A stretch of 64,000 nucleotides of DNA. Origin: Mammaliicoccus sciuri. Lineage in GTDB: Bacteria; Bacillota; Bacilli; Staphylococcales; Staphylococcaceae. The stretch spans positions 2,852,001 to 2,916,000 of the forward strand of contig NZ_CP094824.1 of the NCBI RefSeq assembly GCF_025561425.1. The letters run 5' to 3'. A program made the translations under genes and the position numbers. Within the stretch, counting starts at the first letter, position 1. Every line of letters starts with the position of its first letter. Below are positions 38,801-48,081 of this stretch, piece after piece. The notes beneath the pieces are model-generated. The model was not told the DNA's origin. It did not search any database and worked only from the letters and a program-made list of their open reading frames with translations.

Positions 38801-38913
38801 TAATATTGCATTATCTAAAAATATAGTGTAAAATTCATTGCTGTGAGTTTTATTTTTTTACTTAAAAGCTTTACCGCTTTAAAGTGAATGTCAGATTAAA
38901 AGAAGGAATATAT

Positions 38914-40254
38914 ATGAAAAATTTATCTCAATGGTCGTCCAGTATCGGCTTCGTTCTAGCAAGTGCCGGGTCAGCTATAGGAATTGGTGCTGTATGGAAA
39001 TTCCCATATATGGCTGGAACATACGGTGGTGGCGCATTTTTATTAATATTTATTATCTTCACATTGCTTGTTGGTTTACCACTACTTTTAAGTGATTTTG
39101 TATTGGGACGTTATGGTAGAACATATTCTACTAGCATCTTCAAAAAAGTATCCGGTAAATCATCTTGGAATTTAGTAGGCTGGCTTGGAAATCTAACAGT
39201 CTTTGTACTATTTTCATTCTATAGTGTGATCGGTGGTTGGATCATTTTATATATTATACGTACACTTTTAGACAGCCTTGGATTAACGCAATCACATAAT
39301 TACGGCAACATCTTTAATGATTATATATCTAACCCATTTTATTCATTAGCGAGTCAATTCGCTTTTATACTTTTCACTGTAGTCATTGTCAGTAAAGGTG
39401 TAGAAAAAGGTATCGAGAAAGCTTCAAAAGTCATGATGCCACTGTTATTTATATCGTTCGTAATTGTCATTATTAGATCGATCACTTTAGACGGTGCTTT
39501 AGACGGAATTCAATATTTCCTACAACCAAAAGTATCAGATTTAAGTGCTGAAGGTATACTATACGCCTTAGGACAATCGTTCTTCGCATTATCACTAGGA
39601 ACATGTGGTATGATGACATACGCTTCATATTTAGATCGTAAAACAAACATCGTCAAAAGTGCGAATGCCATTGTGTGGATGAATATTGCTGTATCAATAG
39701 CAGCAGGGTTAGCCATCTTCCCATCTATTTTCGCATTTGGATTAGAACCTAACCAAGGACCAGGATTATTATTTATCGTCCTTCCACAAGTATTTGATCA
39801 AATGTTTGTCGGTCAATTGTTCTATTTACTATTTTTAATATTATTTTTATTCGCAGCCATTACATCTTCAATTTCGTTATTAGAATTGAACATCTCAAAT
39901 ATTACTAAAAATAATAATGATAATAGAAAAAAATGGTCATATATCATTGGTATATTAGTCTTTATATTCGGGATACCATCAGCACTTTCAAACGGATTAC
40001 TCCAAGACTTTACATTCGGTGTCGGTACATTCTTCGATAATATGGATTACTTAGTCGCGAATATCTTAATGCCAATAGGTGCATTAGGCGTAACCATCTT
40101 TGTGGGTCATATATTCAATAAAGAAATCATTATGGAAGAATTAAATATGAGCGATACTAAAAAAGGAAGACTCTTTGTAAATACATGGTATTTCTTAGTT
40201 AAATTTGTACTTCCAATTATCATCATCGCCGTATTTATCGGACAATTAATTTAA
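38914..40254 (+). CDS. Sodium-dependent neurotransmitter-symporter (NSS/SNF) family transporter
   Basis: 446 aa from ATG 38914 (AGAAGGA 8 bases upstream). The first helix contains GFVLASAGSAIGIGAVWKFP, the sodium- and substrate-binding stretch of this LeuT-like family. There are about 11-12 membrane segments. It likely imports an amino acid with sodium. Substrate not predictable. Confidence 0.9.
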   Translation: MKNLSQWSSSIGFVLASAGSAIGIGAVWKFPYMAGTYGGGAFLLIFIIFTLLVGLPLLLSDFVLGRYGRTYSTSIFKKVSGKSSWNLVGWLGNLTVFVLFSFYSVIGGWIILYIIRTLLDSLGLTQSHNYGNIFNDYISNPFYSLASQFAFILFTVVIVSKGVEKGIEKASKVMMPLLFISFVIVIIRSITLDGALDGIQYFLQPKVSDLSAEGILYALGQSFFALSLGTCGMMTYASYLDRKTNIVKSANAIVWMNIAVSIAAGLAIFPSIFAFGLEPNQGPGLLFIVLPQVFDQMFVGQLFYLLFLILFLFAAITSSISLLELNISNITKNNNDNRKKWSYIIGILVFIFGIPSALSNGLLQDFTFGVGTFFDNMDYLVANILMPIGALGVTIFVGHIFNKEIIMEELNMSDTKKGRLFVNTWYFLVKFVLPIIIIAVFIGQLI

Positions 40255-40268
40255 ATAGAGAAAAGAAG

Positions 40269-40302
40269 AAGCCGTTCAATTTTTTGGGAATTGAACGGCT
40301 TT
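40269..40302. terminator. Terminator after the NSS transporter gene
   Basis: AAGCCGTTCAAT pairs with ATTGAACGGCTT and is followed by TTTTT. It lies 14 bp beyond the stop codon. Confidence 0.8.
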
Positions 40303-40319
40303 TTTATGTAGTTCGGATG

Positions 40320-40445
40320 GACTTGGATGATCTCTTGGCTTTATTCAGGACTTAAGCCACGACTTGGAATATCTCTTGGCTTTATTCGGGACCTAAGCCA
40401 CGACTTGACTCATCTCTTGGCTTTATTCAGGACTTAAGCCATGAC
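40320..40445. repeat. Tandem 41-bp repeats (left part), split by an IS3-family element
   Basis: Units at 40320-40360, 40361-40401 and 40402-40442 share GACTTG...ATCTCTTGGCTTTATTC, then AGGACTTAAGCCA. Each unit contains TGGCTT and AAGCCA, able to form a small hairpin. A fourth unit is cut by the IS after GAC and continues at 41939. Confidence 0.9.
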
Positions 40446-40474
40446 TGTACTGAACCCAAAAATCTAAACCTTAA

Positions 40475-41356
40475 TTAGTATATTATTTCAAAGGTTTGTC
40501 TCCTGTAATTTTTGGGAGATAAGCCTTTTAATTTTGATTTGATTCTTTCGTTATTATAAAAATCGATATATCGATGAATAGCTTGTTCAAGGTCCTGAAA
40601 ATCTTTAAATTCTTGGCCATAATACATTTCTTGTTTAAGTAACCAAAAAAAGTTTTCCATAACTGAATTATCTAGACAATTACCTTTTCTAGACATACTC
40701 TGAAATATTTTATGGTCTTTTAATAATCTAGTGTATTGTGAATGTTGATAATGCCAGCCTTGATCTGAATGAATCGTTAAACGATGATCTAGGTTTGGAC
40801 GACGCTTTATCATTTCTTTTAATGGATTGATGACTATATCTAATGTAGGACGACTTGAGATTTTAAAGCTGATAATCTCTGAACTATATAAGTCCATAAA
40901 AGGTGATAAATATAATTTCTGACCATTCATTAATTTGAACTCTGTAATATCTGTTACGACTTTTTGAAATGGGAGACTTGTTTTAAATCTACGATTTAAT
41001 ATATTTTGAGCTACTTTACCAACTTTACCTTTAAAGGAACGATACTTACGACCTCTATGTGTGAACTTTGTACAAGTTAGATTATGTTCTTTCATAATTC
41101 TTAGTACTTTTTTATGATTTACGATAAGACCTCTATTTCTTAGTGCTTGTGTAACACGACGATAACCATAGGTATGGTTTGATTCTTCACATATTTCTTT
41201 TATTACTTGAATCAATGTTTCATCTTTATCAGCTTTACTAAATTTATTTATCCAATAATAGTATACAGATTTAGCTATTTGAGCGACTTTAAATAAGATA
41301 CTTAATCGTATATTATATGTTTCATTTAGTTCCTTAATGACCTTTACTATTTCTGA
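40475..41356 (-). CDS. IS3-family transposase orfB (5' end reached by frameshift)
   Basis: Visible from a TTG at 41215, but the frame is open upstream to about 41350 (VAQIAKSVYYYW ... SKADKDET), so the true product is probably an OrfAB fusion. It has the HTH_21 region (HTYGYRRVTQALRNRG) and the DDE core: VVTDITEF, then IHSDQGWHYQH, then KGNCLDNSVMENFFWLLKQE. The catalytic residues look intact. The 5' limit is approximate. Confidence 0.85.
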   Translation of the reverse strand, partial: SEIVKVIKELNETYNIRLSILFKVAQIAKSVYYYWINKFSKADKDETLIQVIKEICEESNHTYGYRRVTQALRNRGLIVNHKKVLRIMKEHNLTCTKFTHRGRKYRSFKGKVGKVAQNILNRRFKTSLPFQKVVTDITEFKLMNGQKLYLSPFMDLYSSEIISFKISSRPTLDIVINPLKEMIKRRPNLDHRLTIHSDQGWHYQHSQYTRLLKDHKIFQSMSRKGNCLDNSVMENFFWLLKQEMYYGQEFKDFQDLEQAIHRYIDFYNNERIKSKLKGLSPKNYRRQTFEIIY

Positions 41357-41898
41357 TTTTTGCTTCCGTAAATGTCGGTCAAGGCTTGTAACTTTTTTTG
41401 ATAGGCTATACCTGCCTTTAACGTCTCATTTTCATTTCTAAGTCTTTCAAGTTCTTCACGTTCATTTTCATTTAAAGGTAAATTTTTATTATCTGATTTA
41501 GATCGTTTTTTAGTCATAGTGTGAGATCGTCCCTTTTGTTTATTATCTATATCAAGACGACACTTTTCATCAAATTGATGTTGCCAATTGGCAATGATAA
41601 TAGGATTAATAATTCTAAAGTGATTCGCAGTATCTTGATAAGACAACATATTTTCTTGTCTAAATTTTAAAACAGATAATTTAAATTCGCTAGTATAAAC
41701 AGTATTTCTACTTTTTATTTCTAAACCTTCTTCTCCAAACTCTTTATATTGATTGACCCAAATCCGAAGGACAGACCAACTTGAAATACCATATTTTAAA
41801 GCAATTGTTCTATAACTTTGATGTCCTTCTAAATATTCTTTTACAAGTTTTAGTTTGAATTTAAATTCATATTTTTTCCTCATTAGAATGCACCCCAA
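41347..41898 (-). CDS. IS3-family transposase orfA with two HTH domains
   Basis: 183 aa; the start may be the second methionine (MRKKYEF). It has two successive HTH-like modules (LKLVKEYLEGHQSYRTIALK and SVLKFRQENMLSYQDTANHF) and a C-terminal coiled coil (ENEREELERLRNENETLKAG). This two-HTH type of OrfA is found in one group of the IS3 family. Confidence 0.85.
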   Translation of the reverse strand: MGCILMRKKYEFKFKLKLVKEYLEGHQSYRTIALKYGISSWSVLRIWVNQYKEFGEEGLEIKSRNTVYTSEFKLSVLKFRQENMLSYQDTANHFRIINPIIIANWQHQFDEKCRLDIDNKQKGRSHTMTKKRSKSDNKNLPLNENEREELERLRNENETLKAGIAYQKKLQALTDIYGSKNQK

Positions 41899-41938
41899 TA
41901 TTTTGATTTGTTTAGTTCAAATATTTGGGTTCACATCA

Positions 41939-42004
41939 GACTTGGCTCATCTCTTGGCTTTATTCAGGACTTAAGCCAAGACTTGAACGATTTCTCATCT
42001 CAGC
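41939..42004. repeat. 41-bp repeats, right part
   Basis: One full unit at 41939-41979 and a diverged partial unit (GACTTGAACGATTTCTCATC) up to the sdcS 3' region. It continues the array at 40320. Confidence 0.8.
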
Positions 42005-42030
42005 AACCTCTTTAACTCACGTCTTCCCTT

Positions 42031-43548
42031 CTATATCAATCCTATCCACTTCCAATATGTCATGCTGAACAAGATAATTAATAAGTATCCAATGACTGTG
42101 AGTGGTACGCCTGTTTTAATAAAGTCTTTAACGGTAAATGTTTCTGTACCGTAAGCCAGCATATTTTGTGGTGAACTAACTGGCAATAAGAAACCGAAGC
42201 TAATCACGAATTGTTGTATAAGTACAAATCCGATAGATTGATCTCCTAAATTTAATGTTTGTGTTAGGGCTATAAACACAGGGATTAATGCTGAAGATAA
42301 ACTCGTAGCACTCGCAAATCCTAAATGTATTAAAATATTAAATATTGAAATGAGTGCAATGGTTGCGATTAGTGGCATATGATTAAGTCCCATTAATCCA
42401 AATGTTTTATCACTTAACCATTGTGCCGCTGTTGTTTCCAACAATACTGTTCCTAGTGAGATACCGATTCCAAATACGATAACTGTACCCCAAGGAATTT
42501 TCTTCTCAACATCTTCCCAAGTAAAGACACCGATTTTAGGTGTTAACATAATTGCTAATGCGATGATTGTTATAGACGATGAATCAATAGGATGAAGTAC
42601 TTTTTCGGTAGACCAGAAAAATAATAATAAGACAGAAATCGTAATGAGTCTCCACTCTCTTGATGAAACTGGTCCTAATTCCTTTAATTGTGCTTTAACT
42701 AATTCATTACCACCTTCTATTTCTTTCTCCTCAGGTTTAATGACAGTAATCATCACAAAGTATAAGACGACTGACATGATAATCGCCCATGGTGCTGCAT
42801 ATAAGAACCATTCACCCCAAGAAACATCTTGTCCCATTGATTTATTAATAAATCCTATCGCCACGATATTTTGAGCGGCGGCAGTCTTAATACCTATATT
42901 CCATATTGAGACAGCATGCACGGCCGTAATAATCAATAATGCTGCTAATTTACTGTTCTTAGATGTTTTAAATGCAGTAATCATTCCTAATAATATAGGT
43001 ACAACAGCACCTGCTCTTGCAGTAGCTGAAGGTACAAAGAATGCTAAAATAATAGAAACTACAATTGCACCGATAACCATTCTATTTGTTTTGTTTCCTA
43101 CAATAGAAAGTACTTGTAATGCTAAACGTTTATGTAAATTGGTTACTTGCATCGCTGTAGCTAAGAATAATGCTGCAGCAACGAGTGCCACTGCAGATCC
43201 TGAAAATCCACTTAAAGCCATTTTTAATGCATTTCCTGTACCTAGTAATGCATCCCCTTCTAAAGCTTTTCCATTTGCTGACGGATTGCCTAAAGCATCT
43301 CCTAAATTTTGAACTGGACTAAATCCAATGAGTACGACGATCAGTCCAACAATCATAACCGCTGATACAGGATAAGTTACGGCTTCTGTTACCCACATAA
43401 CAACTGCAAAAGCTAAAATCGCTAACGCACATTTTGCCATAACAGGTAAATCATTTGAAGTTGGTAATAACAATATCCCAATTAATACAACAAAACTAAC
43501 AATAATCCAAATTGGTTTAAAAGATTTTTTCTCAGTATTATTAGACAT
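42031..43548 (-). CDS. sdcS: Sodium-dependent dicarboxylate transporter, DASS family
   Basis: 505 aa from ATG 43548 (GGAG 9 bases upstream). Around 11-12 membrane segments. It contains the DASS-type SAT/SNT-like loops (FVPSATARAGAVVPI; GFASATSLSSALIPV; LPVSSPQNMLAYGTE). The staphylococcal SdcS carries succinate, fumarate and malate with sodium. The match is by overall layout and length, so the symbol is likely but not certain. Confidence 0.85.
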   Translation of the reverse strand: MSNNTEKKSFKPIWIIVSFVVLIGILLLPTSNDLPVMAKCALAILAFAVVMWVTEAVTYPVSAVMIVGLIVVLIGFSPVQNLGDALGNPSANGKALEGDALLGTGNALKMALSGFSGSAVALVAAALFLATAMQVTNLHKRLALQVLSIVGNKTNRMVIGAIVVSIILAFFVPSATARAGAVVPILLGMITAFKTSKNSKLAALLIITAVHAVSIWNIGIKTAAAQNIVAIGFINKSMGQDVSWGEWFLYAAPWAIIMSVVLYFVMITVIKPEEKEIEGGNELVKAQLKELGPVSSREWRLITISVLLLFFWSTEKVLHPIDSSSITIIALAIMLTPKIGVFTWEDVEKKIPWGTVIVFGIGISLGTVLLETTAAQWLSDKTFGLMGLNHMPLIATIALISIFNILIHLGFASATSLSSALIPVFIALTQTLNLGDQSIGFVLIQQFVISFGFLLPVSSPQNMLAYGTETFTVKDFIKTGVPLTVIGYLLIILFSMTYWKWIGLI

Positions 43549-43695
43549 ATCTAACAGCTCCAATATTAATTTTTATTGTTCTAATTTCCTAAATAATAAC
43601 ATATTTCTTTTTTGCATATAATACTTTTCACAATTAATACAATAAATACTTGAACTTTCTGTTATTTACATGTAATGTATAAAGGGAAGTGTGAC

Positions 43696-43717
43696 GGTTG
43701 TCTGCCGACAGACAACC
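43696..43717. promoter_or_regulatory. Perfect inverted repeat upstream of the coiled-coil protein gene
   Basis: GGTTGTCTG-CCGA-CAGACAACC, 42 bp before the next gene. No T-run follows, so it looks more like an operator or 5'-UTR hairpin than a terminator. Confidence 0.45.
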
Positions 43718-43758
43718 CTACCTATTAAATTACTGTCAAATAAAGGATGATTTATAAT

Positions 43759-44631
43759 ATGTTAACTAAAGAATTCGCAACTAAAGTAGGTCTTAGTGAA
43801 AAGCAAGTTAGAAAAATTGTACAGCACTTAGAAGACAGAGGATATCAACTTTCTAAGACAGAATATCGTGGAAGAGAAGCGACAGACTTCCAAGAAGAAG
43901 ATATTGAACTTTTCCAAGAAATAGCGGAAAAAGTTAAAGAAACAAATAGTTATGACCAAGCATTCGAAACACTTGAACAAGAGAAAGACTTTTTACAAGT
44001 TCTTGTTAAAGACGAACCTGCTAATCAAACACCTGAACTACAACATTTAATTGAAGAATTAAGATTAGAAGTTCAACATATGCGTAGAGAAAGACAAATG
44101 CTTGGTGAAATGTTGCAACAAGTACATATTCAACAACAGAAACTAGAACAAACTTTAGCATTACAAGCACCTCAACAATCAGAGGCTACTGCTCAAGAGA
44201 ATGATACTAAAGTTGAAACGAAACAAGCTGAACAACCACAAAGTTCTAAAGTAGTTTCAGAAGATAAGACTTCTAGTGAATCAGTTGAAACGAACAAACA
44301 AGAAGTAAAAGAAGAAACAAAAGTTGCTGTAGCTGAAGAGCCAGCTAAATCAGAAACACAAGCTGAATTGAAATCAGAAGATAAAGAAACTGCTGTTAAA
44401 CCAGAAACGACTACTGATAAAGCAGTAGAATCTAAAGAAGATACAACTACATCTAAAGAAGAAACGACTGACAAAGCAGCATCTACTGAAGAAAAAGCAC
44501 CTGAAACGACAGTAGACGATACTTCAAAGCCTTCAGAAAACAAAGAAGAAGACGTAAAAGAAGAAATCAAATCAGAAACTGAAGAAGAACCTAAGAAAAA
44601 AGGATTCTTCCAAAGATTATTTAATATTTAA
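43759..44631 (+). CDS. HTH plus coiled-coil protein with acidic repetitive tail
   Basis: 290 aa from ATG 43759 (AAAGGATG upstream). A MerR-like helix-turn-helix at 1-55 (LTKEFATKVGLSEKQVRKIV) and a long coiled coil at about 95-140 (LIEELRLEVQHMRRERQMLG) come first. A disordered tail of Glu, Lys, Thr and Ser follows, and the end is basic and hydrophobic, KKKGFFQRLFNI. The last motif may touch the membrane. The layout suggests a DNA-binding protein tethered or localised through its tail; the function is unknown to me. Confidence 0.7.
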   Translation: MLTKEFATKVGLSEKQVRKIVQHLEDRGYQLSKTEYRGREATDFQEEDIELFQEIAEKVKETNSYDQAFETLEQEKDFLQVLVKDEPANQTPELQHLIEELRLEVQHMRRERQMLGEMLQQVHIQQQKLEQTLALQAPQQSEATAQENDTKVETKQAEQPQSSKVVSEDKTSSESVETNKQEVKEETKVAVAEEPAKSETQAELKSEDKETAVKPETTTDKAVESKEDTTTSKEETTDKAASTEEKAPETTVDDTSKPSENKEEDVKEEIKSETEEEPKKKGFFQRLFNI

Positions 44632-44642
44632 TCCCTTTAAGA

Positions 44643-44672
44643 AGAGGTCGGGCATGATGCCTAGCCTCTTTT
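44643..44672. terminator. Terminator after the coiled-coil protein gene
   Basis: AGAGGTCGGGCAT pairs with ATGCCTAGCCTCT, followed by TTTTT. Confidence 0.7.
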
Positions 44673-44789
44673 TTGTTAAGTTTTTGTAAATTTCCACTAT
44701 ATAATTGTTAATTGCTAGCGTACTTTGTTATATTGAATTTTATATTAAGTACTTGTAATGAATATTAACCATTAGGAGTGTTTCACATC

Positions 44790-45611
44790 ATGGAAACATT
44801 AAATTACGAAGATTTGAATAACGACCTTTTATGGGCACATAACAATCAAGTTGTGAAAATCATGAAAGATGATTTAGACATCTATATCAAATTAAATCTT
44901 AAAGAAGACAATCATAAATTAGTTGTATTTTCAAATGGCGCGATTGATCCATCTAAAAGCAAACCGCCTGTCTTTATGAGAAGTAAATGGCATGAAGATT
45001 TTAATGCGAATTGTCTTTATATAGATGACAGAACCATTCATTATAAACAATTACGTATAGGTTGGGGTGTCGGAAGAGAAGAACGTCATTTCTTAAAAGA
45101 CTATTCTGAAATTGCGCAACAAGTCACGCAAGCACTCCAAATAGAATCTCAAAATGTCGTCTATTGTGGTTCATCAGCAGGTGGCTTTATGTCTATGTAT
45201 TTAGCAACATTGCATAAAGGCACAACTGCTGTAGTGAACAATCCACAATGTTACGTAGATCGCTACGATAAAGTGAACGTCGAAAAATTATACACCAAAA
45301 TATTTCCCAACCGTTCACGTGATTATATCAAAAAACAATACGCACTGAGACTATCGATCACAAGCTTATTCCGCAAACAAAAATATGTACCTAAAATTTA
45401 TTACATCCAGAACAGATTATGTGAGACTGATATGACTAGACACTTCAATCCATTTTGTAGTTTCTTAGATAAATACGAAATAAACAGTTCAAACATAAAG
45501 TTCATATTATACAACAATAAAAAGCTCGGACATAAACCTATATCAAGAGAAGCAACCGTAAACTTTGTAAACCAAGTCCTTGAAGACAAACTTGTCATAG
45601 CAGAATTTTAA
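44790..45611 (+). CDS. Putative alpha/beta-hydrolase-fold protein (GSSAGG)
   Basis: 273 aa from ATG 44790. YCGSSAGGFMS (126-135) is a nucleophile-elbow motif, with Ser129 as the likely nucleophile. HKP near the C-terminus (LGHKPISREA) could supply the catalytic histidine. No signal peptide. Such proteins occur near glycan-processing and Asp2-like systems, but I cannot assign a substrate. RBS TTAGGAG lies 11 bases upstream. Confidence 0.6.
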   Translation: METLNYEDLNNDLLWAHNNQVVKIMKDDLDIYIKLNLKEDNHKLVVFSNGAIDPSKSKPPVFMRSKWHEDFNANCLYIDDRTIHYKQLRIGWGVGREERHFLKDYSEIAQQVTQALQIESQNVVYCGSSAGGFMSMYLATLHKGTTAVVNNPQCYVDRYDKVNVEKLYTKIFPNRSRDYIKKQYALRLSITSLFRKQKYVPKIYYIQNRLCETDMTRHFNPFCSFLDKYEINSSNIKFILYNNKKLGHKPISREATVNFVNQVLEDKLVIAEF

Positions 45612-45648
45612 GAATAACACCACCTCTAAATCTGATATGAAGGTGGTG

Positions 45649-46062
45649 TTATTCTTTAGATACTATTTCAATTTTCATTCTATCTGGATCTTCAAAATAA
45701 ACAGCATAATGATGATTACCACCAGCATACGGATATAAATCATCATACAGTTTATTAATATTTTTTTGTTCCAAAATAATATTGATATCATCCACTGTTA
45801 CTCTGTCTTCAACAGTAAATGCCAAATGATTTAATCCAATCCTTTTACGATGATACCCATATTGTTTAAATGAATCGTCCACTTGTACAAATACTATGTA
45901 CGTTTCATTTAATTTAAAGCTAAAACCTTCTCTCCATTCTTGATACAAACTATATCCTAGCAGTCCTAATAACCAACTATAAAAGATTTTAGATTTATTT
46001 ATATCACTAACATAGATCTCTAAATGATGTATAGAACCATTCGTCTTCCAATCACCTCTAAT
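45649..46062 (-). CDS. VOC (glyoxalase/bleomycin-resistance) family protein with uncertain start
   Basis: An ATG/TTG-based call starts at 45948 inside the domain. Upstream in the same frame the sequence still codes for VOC: HHLEIYVSDINKSKIFYSWL, the first beta-alpha unit. The full protein would be about 135 aa. However, there is no ATG, GTG or TTG in that frame after the preceding stop; the first codon after it is ATT at 46062, beside AGAGGTGA. The start codon may have been lost. A metal-binding H comes in HHLE, and the last E in DRMKIEIV. Possibly a pseudogene. Confidence 0.6.
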   Translation of the reverse strand: MRGDWKTNGSIHHLEIYVSDINKSKIFYSWLLGLLGYSLYQEWREGFSFKLNETYIVFVQVDDSFKQYGYHRKRIGLNHLAFTVEDRVTVDDINIILEQKNINKLYDDLYPYAGGNHHYAVYFEDPDRMKIEIVSKE

Positions 46063-46259
46063 TCAAAATTATATTAAGACAATTTTTAATAATTTCCATA
46101 TCTTCTATACATTTTAACACTATAAAGAAAATCATGATGAACATGAATAAAATAGTATATAAGAATTTTTCTAAATTAATAAAGCACTTTCATGACTATT
46201 TATGTTACCCTATACGAGTACTGTAAAAAGTGAAAAATTCTTAAGTAAAGGAACTCATT

Positions 46260-47162
46260 ATGAAATTCACAAAAGAAGAATGGCAAAACACAAATTTTAA
46301 ATTAGATATGGATACAAGTCATTTAAACTTAGAAGAAATTATCAGTTTAAATGATAACTTAACAAATTCAGAAATTAATGAACTCTATTTGCCACTCATT
46401 AATTTTTTGACAAACAAAGTTAAGTTCCATAAAGATTATTCATCTAACATTAACAACAAATTACATAACAAAAATAACACACCACCTTTTATTATTGGAA
46501 TATCAGGAGGGGTTTCTGTAGGAAAAAGTACTGTCTCAAGACTGCTTTTAAACTTACTACAAGAATATAACGCAGACTGGAAAGTTGATCTAATTACGAC
46601 TGATGGTTACATCATGCCTAAACAAGAACTCATCGATAAAGACTTACTTTCTAAAAAAGGATTTCCTGAAAGTTATGATACAAAAACATTAATCAGTCAC
46701 TTAAAACAAATTAAGAACAACGAGCCTAACATTCCAACATACACGTATTCACATATCACATACGACCGTCTTAAAGACCAATATCACAACATAGACTGTC
46801 CGGACATTCTTATTATAGAAGGTGTGAACATCTTCCAAGTAAGTCCACATGAAGAAGAACTCGTAAGTGATTATATTGATTACAAAATATATTTACACAC
46901 AACTATAGAAAATATGAAGAAATGGTATCTTAACCGCTTCTTACTACTTCAAGAAGAAGCCTTCCAGAAGCCAGACTCACATTTCTATAAATATCGAGAC
47001 ATCCCAAAAGACGAAGCCTTAAAAATAGCAACAGATCTATGGGACAATATTAACGAAGTCAATTTAATCAAAAACATCTTGCCAACTAAAAACAGAGCAG
47101 ATCTCGTACTATATAAAAATCACGACCATGTTATAGAAAAACTGAAATTTAATAAATTTTAA
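46260..47162 (+). CDS. coaA: Pantothenate kinase, type I (CoaA)
   Basis: 300 aa. P-loop GGVSVGKS at 83-90, preceded by PFIIGIS. Further CoaA segments are LITTDGYIMP, KGFPESYD and YSHITYD, with LIIEGVNIFQ following. It phosphorylates pantothenate with ATP, the first step to coenzyme A. Staphylococcus aureus is known for a type II enzyme (CoaW), so a type I gene is noteworthy here. RBS TAAAGGAA. Confidence 0.9.
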   Translation: MKFTKEEWQNTNFKLDMDTSHLNLEEIISLNDNLTNSEINELYLPLINFLTNKVKFHKDYSSNINNKLHNKNNTPPFIIGISGGVSVGKSTVSRLLLNLLQEYNADWKVDLITTDGYIMPKQELIDKDLLSKKGFPESYDTKTLISHLKQIKNNEPNIPTYTYSHITYDRLKDQYHNIDCPDILIIEGVNIFQVSPHEEELVSDYIDYKIYLHTTIENMKKWYLNRFLLLQEEAFQKPDSHFYKYRDIPKDEALKIATDLWDNINEVNLIKNILPTKNRADLVLYKNHDHVIEKLKFNKF

Positions 47163-47185
47163 GTTATTAGAATTGAGGTATAGTT

Positions 47186-47983
47186 ATGAAAATATATCCT
47201 ACTGAACAAATACTTAAATATTGGTCTGAAAATTATTATAATAATTTTGATTTATTTTTTGTTAAAGATATCCCTTTTGAAAATGAAGATGTAGTTATCA
47301 CTCTTAAAGATGCATTTAAGACAACAAGTTCATTTAATATTGATACAAATAATTTATATGAGTTTTGGAATTTAAGTGATTACAATTATGTAATCCAAGC
47401 TTCTAAAGGTTGGTTTGAAAATCTTAACAGAGATTCAAAAGCTTATATACTTCAGGAACAAGAAAGAGTTAACAATCCACTATTCTTAGAAGGTAACCTC
47501 ATTACTTCACAGAAGTGGAGTCAATTAACAACAAATAAACAAAGACAGTTTTTCCAAAATAGAGTAGATAGATATTGTGATAATCACGTAACACACCATT
47601 CAACATTGCAATTACCCAATCATTTAAGTTCAATTGTTTCTACTTTTCCAAAATATCAAGGATCAAACTGTCTTTCAACAGTCCTTTATGCTATTACTAG
47701 TGATAAAAATATATTACAACAGTGGATAAAAGAAGATGCTTTTCTAACATACCTTAAATCTTTAAACTACGAATTAGTTTCAGAAGGAAGTCAAAACGGT
47801 GATGTAATTGTTTATTTAAAGAATAACGCCGTAGTACATGCCGCATATCAAATTGATGATAGACTATTCATAAATAAAAATGGACAAACCATTTTTAATC
47901 CTTATAAAATTGTAACTAAATCAGAGCTTGATAATGAATGGGGAAATTATCAAGAACACTACTGCAGAAAAAACCCTCTATAG
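47186..47983 (+). CDS. Unknown 265-aa protein, possibly NlpC/P60-like
   Basis: The C-terminal third has YQGSNCLSTVLYAIT and then NGDVIVYLKNNAVVHAAYQI. The Cys in SNCLS and the His in VVHAAYQ are arranged as in NlpC/P60 or CHAP-type cysteine peptidases and amidases. No signal peptide is present. It starts 23 bp after coaA and shares its terminator, so cotranscription is likely. I would treat the fold as a hypothesis. Confidence 0.45.
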   Translation: MKIYPTEQILKYWSENYYNNFDLFFVKDIPFENEDVVITLKDAFKTTSSFNIDTNNLYEFWNLSDYNYVIQASKGWFENLNRDSKAYILQEQERVNNPLFLEGNLITSQKWSQLTTNKQRQFFQNRVDRYCDNHVTHHSTLQLPNHLSSIVSTFPKYQGSNCLSTVLYAITSDKNILQQWIKEDAFLTYLKSLNYELVSEGSQNGDVIVYLKNNAVVHAAYQIDDRLFINKNGQTIFNPYKIVTKSELDNEWGNYQEHYCRKNPL

Positions 47984-48004
47984 TCCTTGTCTAGAGAGGG
48001 TTTT
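47970..48004. terminator. Terminator after the coaA pair
   Basis: AAAACCCTCTA pairs with AGAGAGGGTTTT, overlapping the stop codon of the 265-aa gene. Confidence 0.7.
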
Positions 48005-48081
48005 AGTGTTCCGGCAGTCTAAATGATAACAAATCTATTATTTCCCAAAACTATCTGCTACATAAAATTTTATCCCCATTT

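Larger units (their letters stand above)
40446..41938 (-). mobile_element. IS3-family insertion sequence with 3-bp target duplication
   Basis: The ends TGTACTGAACCCAAA and, at the other end read inward, TGATGTGAACCCAAA are imperfect inverted repeats. GAC flanks both sides (40443-40445 and 41939-41941), a 3-bp target duplication. Removing the IS and one GAC restores a perfect 41-bp repeat unit. Length 1493 bp. Confidence 0.9.

Noticed and set aside
44193..44570. Ser-rich minus-strand ORF
   Set aside because: It is the complement of the low-complexity Glu/Lys/Thr tail of the coiled-coil protein.
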